DNA of 64,000 nucleotides from Holophagae bacterium (lineage in GTDB: Bacteria; Acidobacteriota; Holophagae; Acanthopleuribacterales; Acanthopleuribacteraceae), in NCBI GenBank assembly GCA_029263455.1, contig JAJCXM010000004.1:248001-312000 (forward strand), written 5' to 3'. Positions 1-8,467 of the stretch are shown one piece after another. The notes under the pieces are model-generated. The model was not told where the DNA came from and did not search any database. It worked only from the letters and a program-made list of their open reading frames with translations. Each line of letters starts with the position of its first letter. The stretch's first letter is position 1. The position numbers and the translations under genes are program-made.

Positions 1-1110
1 ATCTGCATTAACGATTTTCAAGCTTACCTATTCAAGATAATTCAACCGATCTACCTTGCGACCCAACGAGCGCGTGATACGTATGAAAGTAAGTCAAATC
101 CTGGCTTTGTCATACAAAAAGGGGAGATCCTAAGCAACCCAAGATTTGCCGACTTCCTGGACGTATTAGCCCGTGAAGGAGATCGCTTTTTCTATGAAGG
201 TGAGGCGGCCCAAATAATTGTTCAAATGACACAAGCACACGGCGGTCATTTGAAGGCTGAAGATCTTAAAGACTACAGATCCGCGATTCGGACGCCTCTG
301 AGCGTCGCCATGCCAAATGCCACGCTCCTGACCAATCCAATGCCATCATCGGGCGGCACGCTCATCTCTTTTGGTCTGACTTGTGCCCAGTCCTTATTGG
401 TCGATACAAATGCAGACAGCGCATCTCAACTGCAAACACTGGTTGAGATCATGGATGCAACCGAACATGCGCGCCTTGCTCAGACGACGACAGGCTTAGA
501 GCGTTTAATGGATAAGGATCTGCTGCATGCTTATCGCCAGCGGATCAGTCAGCGCACGGCATCGTTCCGGGGAACCACTCAAGTTAGTGTTGCCGACGCA
601 TTCGGGAACCTTGCGTCCATGACCACCAGTAACGGTGAAGGATGCGGTCATCTCGTACCTCAATGCGGCTTCATGTTGAACAATATGCTAGGCGAAGAGG
701 ACCTTAACCCGAAGGGTTTTCACCTATGGCAGAACGACCAGAGAATGACGTCAATGATGGCGCCAACCATTATCCGTTCACAAGGAACATCGTTTGTCTT
801 AGGTTCTGGCGGTTCAAATCGCATCAGAACAGCCATCTTACAAGTCCTCATTCATCTATTGATTAACAAACAACCCCTTGCTGAGTCCGTTGCGCATCCA
901 CGCTTACATTTTGAACGTGGAAAGTTGGACATAGAACCGGGATTCGATGCTCAGGTCATCGAGACTTTGACGGCACGGTACCCCAAAAATCACGTTTGGG
1001 ACACACTCAACTTGTTTTTTGGCGGCGTGCATACGGTTTCAGCGCGGGGCAAGCGCTTTGAGGGATGCGGCGACGCACGTCGTGGCGGCATTGCCATCGA
1101 GGTTAACTAA
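1..1110 (+). CDS. ggt: gamma-glutamyltransferase, C-terminal part (5' end outside window)
   Basis: The reading frame is open from base 1, so the gene begins upstream of the window. GGT is a secreted or periplasmic Ntn-hydrolase that cleaves the gamma-glutamyl bond of glutathione and self-processes into two subunits. Visible here are the end of the large subunit (F-Y-E-G-E, then GGHLKAEDLKDY) and the small subunit. The small subunit starts at the conserved Thr-Thr of GTTQVSV, with the nucleophile codon at about 574-576. The signature S-N-G-E-G followed by MLNNMLGEEDLNP is intact, as is the glycine-rich GSGGSNRI near the C-terminus. The last 100 residues look shorter than in many homologues. 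It ends one base from the convergent gene at 1112. The family call is firm; substrate preference cannot be read. Confidence 0.93.
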   Translation: MCINDFQAYLFKIIQPIYLATQRARDTYESKSNPGFVIQKGEILSNPRFADFLDVLAREGDRFFYEGEAAQIIVQMTQAHGGHLKAEDLKDYRSAIRTPLSVAMPNATLLTNPMPSSGGTLISFGLTCAQSLLVDTNADSASQLQTLVEIMDATEHARLAQTTTGLERLMDKDLLHAYRQRISQRTASFRGTTQVSVADAFGNLASMTTSNGEGCGHLVPQCGFMLNNMLGEEDLNPKGFHLWQNDQRMTSMMAPTIIRSQGTSFVLGSGGSNRIRTAILQVLIHLLINKQPLAESVAHPRLHFERGKLDIEPGFDAQVIETLTARYPKNHVWDTLNLFFGGVHTVSARGKRFEGCGDARRGGIAIEVN

Positions 1111-1111
1111 G

Positions 1112-2893
1112 TTATTGTCTCAACCATTGCAATAGTCCGGGCCAGTTCTCTCGCCGACGAACCTGCTGCGCTTTGAGCCTATGTTCCTCGGCCAATTGGT
1201 CTTGGCCAATACCCATTAACTGATCAGCTAAAAGATTGTGATAACGAGAAGCGTTCCTCAAGGAAACAGCCATTTCGTAGCCATGCAACGCACCGCTAGC
1301 CTGACCGAAAGACTGTTCTATTCGCGCCGACAAAACCCACATTTCAGGATCCTTTGACGTGATTGACTGCGGCATTTTGATGTAGTTTGTTGCTTTGTCA
1401 GAAAAGCCTTGCTGCCAGGCTAACCAGGCCGCCAAATAGGTTGCATCTACGTGCCCTGGATCTAATCTCAGAATCTCATCCACTAGGTTTTCAGCTTCAG
1501 GGAAGCGATTCTGATCAGACATGATGTGAGCTTTCAGAAGGAGCGCGCGTGTTTGGCCGGGTCGAATTGAAAGCGCTTTTTCAACTTCAATCAGCGCGGC
1601 ATGATGATCCGGAACGCCGAGATAATAATTAGCCAAATAGATATGAATAGCCCAATTATTTTCAGTATGCCTAAGCGCATGGTGGAAAAGCGTAGACGTA
1701 TCTCGCCATACACGTGTTTGCTGAAAAGTCAGAAACGACAAGACCAGCAAAACGAAACCGGTGCCCACATTAATGACCGGCTTCTTTAGTTTCAAGGATG
1801 ACAACATCATGATTAAACCCATTATGGGCACATACATATATCTATCTGCATGGGCTTGATGCCCAACTTTAACGAGACCGATGACTGGCACCAAAGTACC
1901 AATAAACCAAAACCAACCGATAAACACGAGCGGTCGACTGCGTCTTAATCTAATCGCAAGGCCTGACGCGCCAAGCAGAATCAAAAAAGCCGTCAGCCCA
2001 AGCACAAAGCCTGGTGTTGTTAGCGGGTAAAAGACAACCAATTCGGTTGGCCAAAAGAATTGTTTGAGATAGGTCAAGTAACTGATACACGCGTGCCACA
2101 ACGGACCCCAGAATGATGTGCGATGCATAACCGCCTGAACATCTTCCTGAAAGGTCCAAGTAATGTATGACACGGCCAGGCTCATCAAAAAAAAGGGCGC
2201 AATGGAAAGGCCAAGATTTTTAAAGCTTGGTCTACGTTGTTCTTGACCAAATGCAATCAATGGCCGTCCCATTTCAAGTAAAATTAAAAGACATGGAAAG
2301 GTGACCGTCATTGCTTTACTGCCAAGCGAAAACGCGTAACAAAGCACCACATAACCATAAATCTTGCCGTCACCCGTGCAACGGAACCTGTGCCATTGAA
2401 TCAGCGCTAGCAACATGAAAAAAGTGCTCAGTAGGTTTTTTCGTTCAGCTAACCAAACGACCGACTCCACCTGAAGCGGGTGAACCAACCAAATAGTTGC
2501 GGCCACCAATGCAACTAACCTGGAGCATCGCAGCTGTTGTAGGAAATAGGCAAACAACCACGCGTTGAGGACGTGCCATACCAGATTTTCAACATGGTAC
2601 CAAATAGGCACGCGCCCAAAAAGCCACCAGTCTAGATAGTGGCTCATCATGGTGATTGGATGCCAATTTCCGGCCTGATTACCCGTGAACCAAAAGCCAA
2701 CCCGGTCCAGAAAATCCAAATAATGGCCCGGATTGTCAAATAGGTAATAGGGCTCATCAAGATTAACGAATCCATTAGACAAGACCGCTGAAAAGGCAAT
2801 CAGCGCTGGCAACAGATATAGCCCATCTTGTGGCGTGACTCGCTGGCTATGGTTCTTGAGTAAATCCTCAGGCGTCGAACCGAACAGGTTCAA
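1112..2893 (-). CDS. TMTC-like multi-pass membrane protein with C-terminal TPRs
   Basis: 593 residues. The N-terminal two thirds are a polytopic GT-C-like membrane region with motifs of bacterial relatives of TMTC/protein O-mannosyltransferase-like proteins: an early NLDEPYY, WHPITMMSHYLDWWLF, and HPLQVESVVWLAERKNLL. The last ~190 residues are TPR-like helices (Y-L-G-V-P-D-H-H-A-A, then ALSIRPGQ, then ILRLDPGH). By analogy it may transfer a sugar from a lipid carrier to exported protein, but no activity is proven for the bacterial members. The start is TTG at 2893, preceded by GGGAG seven bases upstream; no in-frame ATG lies between it and the upstream stop. It is transcribed alone, convergent with ggt. 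Confidence 0.8.
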   Translation of the reverse strand: MNLFGSTPEDLLKNHSQRVTPQDGLYLLPALIAFSAVLSNGFVNLDEPYYLFDNPGHYLDFLDRVGFWFTGNQAGNWHPITMMSHYLDWWLFGRVPIWYHVENLVWHVLNAWLFAYFLQQLRCSRLVALVAATIWLVHPLQVESVVWLAERKNLLSTFFMLLALIQWHRFRCTGDGKIYGYVVLCYAFSLGSKAMTVTFPCLLILLEMGRPLIAFGQEQRRPSFKNLGLSIAPFFLMSLAVSYITWTFQEDVQAVMHRTSFWGPLWHACISYLTYLKQFFWPTELVVFYPLTTPGFVLGLTAFLILLGASGLAIRLRRSRPLVFIGWFWFIGTLVPVIGLVKVGHQAHADRYMYVPIMGLIMMLSSLKLKKPVINVGTGFVLLVLSFLTFQQTRVWRDTSTLFHHALRHTENNWAIHIYLANYYLGVPDHHAALIEVEKALSIRPGQTRALLLKAHIMSDQNRFPEAENLVDEILRLDPGHVDATYLAAWLAWQQGFSDKATNYIKMPQSITSKDPEMWVLSARIEQSFGQASGALHGYEMAVSLRNASRYHNLLADQLMGIGQDQLAEEHRLKAQQVRRRENWPGLLQWLRQ

Positions 2894-3025
2894 AGCAATG
2901 CTCCCAAATCCGTACCAGACGTATTTCCCATGCGCAAATTATCGGGTATGGCTGATAAGGGAGCAAGCGATAACAGACAACGGGTTTTGATCATCCAAAT
3001 GACAGTAGGCCTGCCACTCGTTGGG

Positions 3026-4363
3026 TTAACTTGCGCCGATGTATCCTTTGCGATGACTCAACTTAACGCCTTTACGCTTCGACTTGATCTTTATGGTTCT
3101 GAATTTGCCCGGTTTCGAAGACGGGCTGGTATAGCCAATGACGTAATAGAAGCGATTCTGTTCGATGTTTTCCACGATGAACTCAGCCATTCTTGAGAGT
3201 TGGTGAAAGGATCCACCAGAATCGTCTGCGAGTTGCGACAAGCCACTGCCCATATCGAATTCATACTGATGATAGACGCGATCAAGACTGGGCCCGCTAC
3301 CTAAACCGTGCTCTGCTGATATGGAACGGTTAGCGGCTGTACCGGTATTAAAGATATCGATCGTATGAAAGACAACCCGATTTCGTATGAAGGCGTGAAC
3401 GACCCGTTGGTATTCATCGCGCAGAGAATAACCACTACCACGAAACATCATGCTTGGATCCTGCTCGCGACCCGTTTCTTCAAGTTGGTTCAAATAGATC
3501 TGAGCCAATTGTTGCGGCGCTTGCGGTGCCTCAACACTGAATCCTGGCGATATGAAATACATAATTTTCAAGCCCTGTGTGTCTTGAAAGTGGTACGTCA
3601 AGCTTTCAATTTGATTGATAACTCGAAGCGCTTGTAACTCCTGTTCCTCAAGAACTTCCCGCAACGTATCACGAATACAGGCAGAGGCCTTACCTGCCCT
3701 GTATCGTAGGCATTGCTCATAGGCGTTTTCGATATCCGAAAGACTCTTGGGCCCAGGTAACAAGGTGGTTGAAGGACGACGCGTCTGTCTTGGTCCGTCT
3801 TGAGTACTTCCCTTCAACTCCGAAAATGCCTCTTTTCCGCTGTCAAACATTCGTCCGTAGGTCTTGTCCACGTATTCGTCGAAGTCGGCTAAAGCGACAG
3901 AGACATCGGTTACAAAGCCCTGAGTAACTCGTCCATTCTGTAAGCTATAAACATTTAGCAGGATATTTTGATCGGCAAAGCTAGCCAAGAACTCACGCGT
4001 TTGGTCGAAGGCGTCAAGCATACCCAGGTGCTCAGCCGAGTCCAGATCTAAGGCGAGGATGACTTGCGGCACGGGTGGTCCAGGGTTGACGGGTACTTCA
4101 GGCTTTGGTTTCTCCGCCATCGCTAACGATTCTGGTAATTGATCGGACGTCGTGCCCCGCAAATCCAATACATCAAAAAAGGTAATGTCCACTTTTTTTC
4201 GATTCTCGGTGATAACGAAATCTTCAGGTGACAGATCCGTTACCAACTCACCGCCGCGTGTTGTGGCGCGGATATCCAAGACCACGTATTCAACGCGGAA
4301 GCGCTCGTCAACTACTATGTCATCATTCTGAACCCAAAAAAGCATGAACAATATCGCCGTCAT
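3026..4363 (-). CDS. secreted VWFA-related protein (acidobacterial type)
   Basis: 445 residues with a short hydrophobic N-terminus (MTAILFMLFWVQ) that may act as a signal peptide. Next comes the segment typical of the VWFA-related acidobacterial family: a beta-rich stretch ending in L-V-T-D-L-S-P-E-D-F-V-I-T-E-N (about residues 39-53). A von Willebrand A-like fold follows, beginning VPQVILALDLDSAEHL. The canonical metal site D-x-S-x-S is not intact (D-L-D-S-A), so metal-dependent ligand binding is doubtful. The C-terminal YYVIGYTSPSSKPGKFRTIKIK is the usual family ending. The start has a GGGGGTGAG ribosome site. Function is unknown; family members are thought to be exported or surface proteins. 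It lies divergent from the DUF924 gene. Confidence 0.82.
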   Translation of the reverse strand: MTAILFMLFWVQNDDIVVDERFRVEYVVLDIRATTRGGELVTDLSPEDFVITENRKKVDITFFDVLDLRGTTSDQLPESLAMAEKPKPEVPVNPGPPVPQVILALDLDSAEHLGMLDAFDQTREFLASFADQNILLNVYSLQNGRVTQGFVTDVSVALADFDEYVDKTYGRMFDSGKEAFSELKGSTQDGPRQTRRPSTTLLPGPKSLSDIENAYEQCLRYRAGKASACIRDTLREVLEEQELQALRVINQIESLTYHFQDTQGLKIMYFISPGFSVEAPQAPQQLAQIYLNQLEETGREQDPSMMFRGSGYSLRDEYQRVVHAFIRNRVVFHTIDIFNTGTAANRSISAEHGLGSGPSLDRVYHQYEFDMGSGLSQLADDSGGSFHQLSRMAEFIVENIEQNRFYYVIGYTSPSSKPGKFRTIKIKSKRKGVKLSHRKGYIGAS

Positions 4364-4465
4364 CGTGACTCACCCCCGAAATGTTTAGTATGCTCGTGAG
4401 CAATATCTATTCCATTTCACCAAGCTTCGTGAACCATTACGGCAGTTCGGCTACATGAGGACGTT

Positions 4466-5056
4466 ATGCATGAAGAAATATTGAGATTCTGGTTTGGCAA
4501 AATCGGCGATAACGGTCACGTGCCTAATGACATAGCCCGGCGTTGGTTCCAAAAGAACGATTCGTCTGATGAGCTGGTTAAGCAGCGCTTTCAAGACATT
4601 CACCGAAAAGCCCATAACCAAGAACTTGAACACTGGTGTTCAACAACACGAGGACGACTGGCTTTGATTATCGTGTTGGATCAGTTTTCACGTCAAATCT
4701 ACCGCGGTAGCCCACAGGCATTTGCTAGCGATGCACTGGCGTTAAGACACGCAGGCGAGTGCATAGCGCACAGATGGGATCTTGTTCTCAGCGAGAACGA
4801 GCGTGCCTTCATGTACCTGCCATTTGAGCATGCAGAATCAGTCGAAGCGCAAGCAGAATCAGTGCAACTGTTCGAGCAACTTGCCGAGACGGCGACCGTT
4901 GACCAAACGCGTATGAAGAACTACGTCGATTACGCCATCAAGCACCAAAAAATCGTACGCGAATTTGCGCGCTTTCCTCATCGAAACGAGATCCTAGGCC
5001 GTTTAAGTACACCCCAAGAATTGGCATTCCTAAAACGGCCCGGTTCCCGGTTCTAA
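4466..5056 (+). CDS. DUF924 family protein
   Basis: 196 residues, near the usual length for this TPR-like all-helical family. Family landmarks visible are EILRFWFG at the N-terminus, RRWFQKND, the central LALIIVLDQFSRQIYRG, then A-L-R-H-A and ERAFMYLPFEHAES, and the ending PHRNEILGR with an F-L-K-R-P-G-S-R-F tail. The biochemical role is unknown; it is probably cytoplasmic, as no signal peptide is present. A GAGGACG ribosome site precedes ATG 4466. It is divergent from the VWFA gene, with a 102 bp shared upstream region, and its stop directly abuts the stop of the convergent gene at 5057. Confidence 0.88.
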   Translation: MHEEILRFWFGKIGDNGHVPNDIARRWFQKNDSSDELVKQRFQDIHRKAHNQELEHWCSTTRGRLALIIVLDQFSRQIYRGSPQAFASDALALRHAGECIAHRWDLVLSENERAFMYLPFEHAESVEAQAESVQLFEQLAETATVDQTRMKNYVDYAIKHQKIVREFARFPHRNEILGRLSTPQELAFLKRPGSRF

Positions 5057-5788
5057 CTAATTGTTGATGCTAGCCCAATCCAGTGGAGCCGGGTTATCAA
5101 ACACGGAGTCAGGTAGAGCCTCAAAAACGGCAACGTTCGTGTGTTTGTACTTACCGCGATCATCCGATAACAAAATGGATCCCATTTTTTGCCAATTCGC
5201 CCAGGGCGTCGTAAACCTTGCTTCGGCATCTTCTGCCGTATTGAAAAAAGTCCAAGATTCCACCAGCGAAGTATCCTTTGCGACCATGAGATGGTATTTG
5301 TTATCTGGCGTAACACCAACATCCGCAAAAGTTAATGACAGAATGTCCGCGTCACGGCCATCATCGAGTTTGCCTTCCCCAACATATTTTAGGGTGACGC
5401 CTGAATCTTTTAATTTATACGGCATGACAAGCCAGTAGGCATCATTTATCCACGCCTCATAGCCATGTTTAAGCGCATCGGCCAACTCTGCTCCGGCCAA
5501 AGGGGTGCCTTGTTTAAAAGCTGTACCTTTGCCGCTAACGACGTTCATTAAGACGATGAGATCTTCGTCTTCAATGCGTACCCGGCCTTCCCATTTATCC
5601 CAGACATGGGCTCGTTTTCCGAAGAAGTCCCATCTTAAATAGCGCGTTTGGTCCCAAGCCTCATAACCACCCATCGCAGTCATGACTTTTTCAGAAATGG
5701 CAATCGCCTTTTCATCGGATGCCGCGCGGTTGAAGCCCGGCATATCAGGATAATCACCCACAAAGAGCGATAACAACATTAAAAGCAT
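5057..5788 (-). CDS. putative secreted protein, LolA/DUF6503-like
   Basis: 243 residues. The hydrophobic first ten residues (MLLMLLSLFV) suggest a short signal peptide, and a GGAGG ribosome site sits close upstream. The body resembles uncharacterised exported proteins in which a helix (AIAISEKVMTAMGGYEAWDQ) is followed by RYLRWDFFGKRAHVWDKW and then many beta strands, a pattern I associate with DUF6503 and more loosely with lipoprotein-sorting folds. In that fold type the concave beta sheet may bind a lipid or lipoprotein. There is no lipobox. It stands alone, convergent with the DUF924 gene. The coding call is strong; the family label is tentative and rests on remembered motifs. Confidence 0.72.
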   Translation of the reverse strand: MLLMLLSLFVGDYPDMPGFNRAASDEKAIAISEKVMTAMGGYEAWDQTRYLRWDFFGKRAHVWDKWEGRVRIEDEDLIVLMNVVSGKGTAFKQGTPLAGAELADALKHGYEAWINDAYWLVMPYKLKDSGVTLKYVGEGKLDDGRDADILSLTFADVGVTPDNKYHLMVAKDTSLVESWTFFNTAEDAEARFTTPWANWQKMGSILLSDDRGKYKHTNVAVFEALPDSVFDNPAPLDWASINN

Positions 5789-5888
5789 GTAAACCTCCGC
5801 AGCTATTCTAGCTTATGTTATCGATACAGCCAGCACACTAAACACACCCAAGATGGGTGCAATTCGCTATAATTCGCGCGAGGTTAAC

Positions 5889-7070
5889 ATGGCCAAAGTT
5901 CACAAATTAATCGTGAATGACCCCCAGGAGCAAAGTTCAATGCCGTTCCTGAGAGGTATCTTGACACGCTCCTTACAGGATTCAGGCATGGCTTTTGATG
6001 CAGCCTATGCGCTGGCAACTGACGTACGCAGCGAGCTACAGCAGTTCGGCGAAGTGACCAACCAAAAGGTACGGGCAGAAGTAGCCAAGCATTTGGAGAC
6101 CCGTTTCCCTGAATTTGTGGCCAGCTACCAAATGCGCGTGGACGGGGGCCCTGTCCTGATGGTTGTCGATCGCGAAAACCAGCCCCTTCCCTTCTCAAAA
6201 AATCACCTTTCATCCTCACTCGAAATGTGCGGACTCAGCGTAGAAAAGACTTATGAAATCACATCTCGCGTTGAAAAGGAGCTCCTAAAGACACGGCCTA
6301 CTGAACTCACATCAAACGATTTAGTTAAGATAACCCAAAGGCATCTGCTGCAATGTGCTGGCGAGGAAGCGGCAAGTCGGTACTTGGTCTGGGTGGAATT
6401 CACGCGCAGTGGTCGACCCCTTGTTTTGATGGTGGGCGGCACGACGGGGTGCGGTAAAAGCACATTGGGTTCTGAAGTGGCACACAGACTAAATATCGTT
6501 CGCACTCAGTCGACAGATATGCTGCGAGAAGTTATGAGACTGATGGTGCCCGAACGTCTAATCCCATCCCTGCACAAATCTTCCTTCAACGCATGGCAAG
6601 CATTACACTTTCGACCGGAACGAATTGAAGAGAATGATGACGCCTTAGTTGAAGGCTATTTAACTCAATCAAATCAAGTAGGTGTCGGCATTGAAGCCGT
6701 CATACAAAGGGCCCGCCGCGAACGAATCTCGCTTATCATCGAAGGGGTTCATTTGCACCCTCGAATCTTCTCGTCGTTCCAAGCGATAGACGATGCTGTG
6801 ATTGTGCCCTGCATCGTTGCTGTGCTTAAGAAGAAAACGCTGCGTACACGCCTGGTTGGCCGTGGACAACAGGTCGCATCGCGGAGATCTGAACGTTACC
6901 TAAAGTATTTCGACTCCATTTGGCAGCTGCAATCATTCTTATTGGACGAAGCAGATAGATTCCAGATACCCATCGTCACCAACCACGATCAAGCTCAAGC
7001 TGCACGAGACGTTATGGAACTAATCGCCATTCGCCTAAAAAATGACTACCAGAAAGCCAGCAAATCCTAG
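5889..7070 (+). CDS. 2-phosphoglycerate kinase-like protein with ATP-cone regions
   Basis: 393 residues from the chosen start. Two successive N-terminal segments read like ATP-cone regulatory modules. The first has PFLRGILTRSLQDSGM with A-Y-A-L-A. The second has PLPFSKNHLSSSLEMCGLS and ends in A-A-S-R-Y-L-V-W. A P-loop kinase domain follows, with GGTTGCGKSTLGSEVA (Walker A), the STDMLREVMR segment and SLIIEGVHLHP. This layout matches 2-phosphoglycerate kinase, which makes 2,3-bisphosphoglycerate, the precursor of the cyclic compound in some methanogens. A longer start at 5853 is possible. I prefer ATG 5889 because a perfect TATAAT lies at 5868-5873 and AGG at 5881-5883, inside the longer version. 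The substrate is inferred from the family only. Confidence 0.8.
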   Translation: MAKVHKLIVNDPQEQSSMPFLRGILTRSLQDSGMAFDAAYALATDVRSELQQFGEVTNQKVRAEVAKHLETRFPEFVASYQMRVDGGPVLMVVDRENQPLPFSKNHLSSSLEMCGLSVEKTYEITSRVEKELLKTRPTELTSNDLVKITQRHLLQCAGEEAASRYLVWVEFTRSGRPLVLMVGGTTGCGKSTLGSEVAHRLNIVRTQSTDMLREVMRLMVPERLIPSLHKSSFNAWQALHFRPERIEENDDALVEGYLTQSNQVGVGIEAVIQRARRERISLIIEGVHLHPRIFSSFQAIDDAVIVPCIVAVLKKKTLRTRLVGRGQQVASRRSERYLKYFDSIWQLQSFLLDEADRFQIPIVTNHDQAQAARDVMELIAIRLKNDYQKASKS

Positions 7071-7071
7071 C

Positions 7072-8424
7072 TCAAAAATCCGTATTGGGAATCGCCATGC
7101 CTTCCATTCGGACTCGGGCCGCGACCTCAGGTTTTCCCATCATTTCGCTCAAACTCTGACCAACAGTCGTAAAGCGATAGCCCTTGGAACGAGCCTCATC
7201 AATAAAATCGGCTAACATATGGTACGGACGGTCTTCGTCAGGACGTTGTGAGCCCAAATGGAAGAGAATCACCTTGCCTGCGGATTCGGAACGCTTCAGT
7301 TTCTCGAGCAACCGTTGCTTAAGTTGGTCGGGCCGCAAATAGTAACGCGACTTGGGGTTTGTCATCCAATCCATGCTATCAAATCCCTGAGACCAGCCAA
7401 TATGCAAGAAACCCTCTGCGTAAGCCCATGTCCTTATGGACTTATTGTGCTCGCCAAATGGTGCGCGCCAAAATGGCTGCAAATGGGTCTGGGTGACTTC
7501 TGAAAAAATCTCCCGCGTACGTGCCAATTCGGAGGCCAAAACGCCCTGGTTGATAGCTGGCAACGTGGCATGGGTACGATTTTTCTCGTATTGGGTCAAA
7601 TGCCGATGGCTCCAGGTGTGATTGCCGATCTCGTGTCCCTCGGCCAGAATCGACAGCGTCGCGTCCGGATAACGCTGGATGAATTGGCCCGTTAGGAAAA
7701 TCGTTGCCAACACGTCCTTCTCATTCAAGACCCGCAGTATTGGCTCGACACAATTAGCTAAATGATCGCCATCGAACGTCAACACCACGTCTTTGGGGCG
7801 CAATGGCAAGGAATCTAAGTTGTATTTCGTAAACGGGTTTTCACCTACAAAATGTTGATTGAGCTGATCCTTTGGCGCCGGCCTAGTGACATGCAAGGGT
7901 TTGTTTTTAATCTTGCGTGTTTTTAGAGCTGGTCGCTTAACTTCAACAACTATTTCACGCGTCGGTATCCATAAAAGGCTTTGATCGGCTTCTGGATCCG
8001 ACATCTTCTGCAAGGGTGTATCTAAGTTCCCTGGGCTCATTTGCGCGAGGGTTTCCACCGGCAGTTCGTCCAACGGTGACTCAATTAGTTGACGAGGCTG
8101 CAACGCTGCGGAAGTGTACACATCGCTTTCAACAAGACTCATCGCCAATTTGTGGTTTTCCACATTTTTGTTGATCACCGCAGCACGATTAATAAGGAAA
8201 CCCGTGACGGCAACCAGAGCCATTAGGCTGAGTACCGACGGCAGCGCAAATTCTCGAACCAAAATGAGCCGTTCTTCAAGGCTGGCCGCTCGTCTGGCGC
8301 ATACCGGACATAGACCACGCCGCATAGTGACTTCAGCACATTGGTGACAGACCCCAAAGCCACATGCCGAACAGCTTCGGCGAGTGGGTATGGTCGGATG
8401 TACGACACAAGGTTGAGAGCGCAT
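7072..8424 (-). CDS. membrane-anchored polysaccharide deacetylase with N-terminal zinc finger
   Basis: 450 residues. Residues 1-45 hold a B-box-like cysteine/histidine cluster (C6, H9, C18, C21, C26, C29, C39, C42) that should sit in the cytoplasm. A transmembrane helix follows at about 58-78 and a linker to about 210. The C-terminal NodB-type deacetylase domain contains LTFDGDH (residues 215-221), the metal-ligand pair H269/H273 in NHTWSH, and RAPFG (320-324). The enzyme would de-N-acetylate or de-O-acetylate a cell-wall or capsular glycan in the periplasm. Motif 1 reads T-F-D-G-D rather than T-F-D-D-G, a variation seen in parts of the family. It is convergent with the 2PGK-like gene. The glycan substrate is not evident. 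Confidence 0.85.
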   Translation of the reverse strand: MRSQPCVVHPTIPTRRSCSACGFGVCHQCAEVTMRRGLCPVCARRAASLEERLILVREFALPSVLSLMALVAVTGFLINRAAVINKNVENHKLAMSLVESDVYTSAALQPRQLIESPLDELPVETLAQMSPGNLDTPLQKMSDPEADQSLLWIPTREIVVEVKRPALKTRKIKNKPLHVTRPAPKDQLNQHFVGENPFTKYNLDSLPLRPKDVVLTFDGDHLANCVEPILRVLNEKDVLATIFLTGQFIQRYPDATLSILAEGHEIGNHTWSHRHLTQYEKNRTHATLPAINQGVLASELARTREIFSEVTQTHLQPFWRAPFGEHNKSIRTWAYAEGFLHIGWSQGFDSMDWMTNPKSRYYLRPDQLKQRLLEKLKRSESAGKVILFHLGSQRPDEDRPYHMLADFIDEARSKGYRFTTVGQSLSEMMGKPEVAARVRMEGMAIPNTDF

Positions 8425-8467
8425 GAACGGAAATCCACGTTAAGAATGGACTATTCTAGCACCACCC

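Noticed and set aside
4392-4401. Perfect palindrome GCTCGTGAGC between the VWFA and DUF924 genes
   Set aside because: Only 10 bp with no second copy and no clear promoter beside it; chance is likely.
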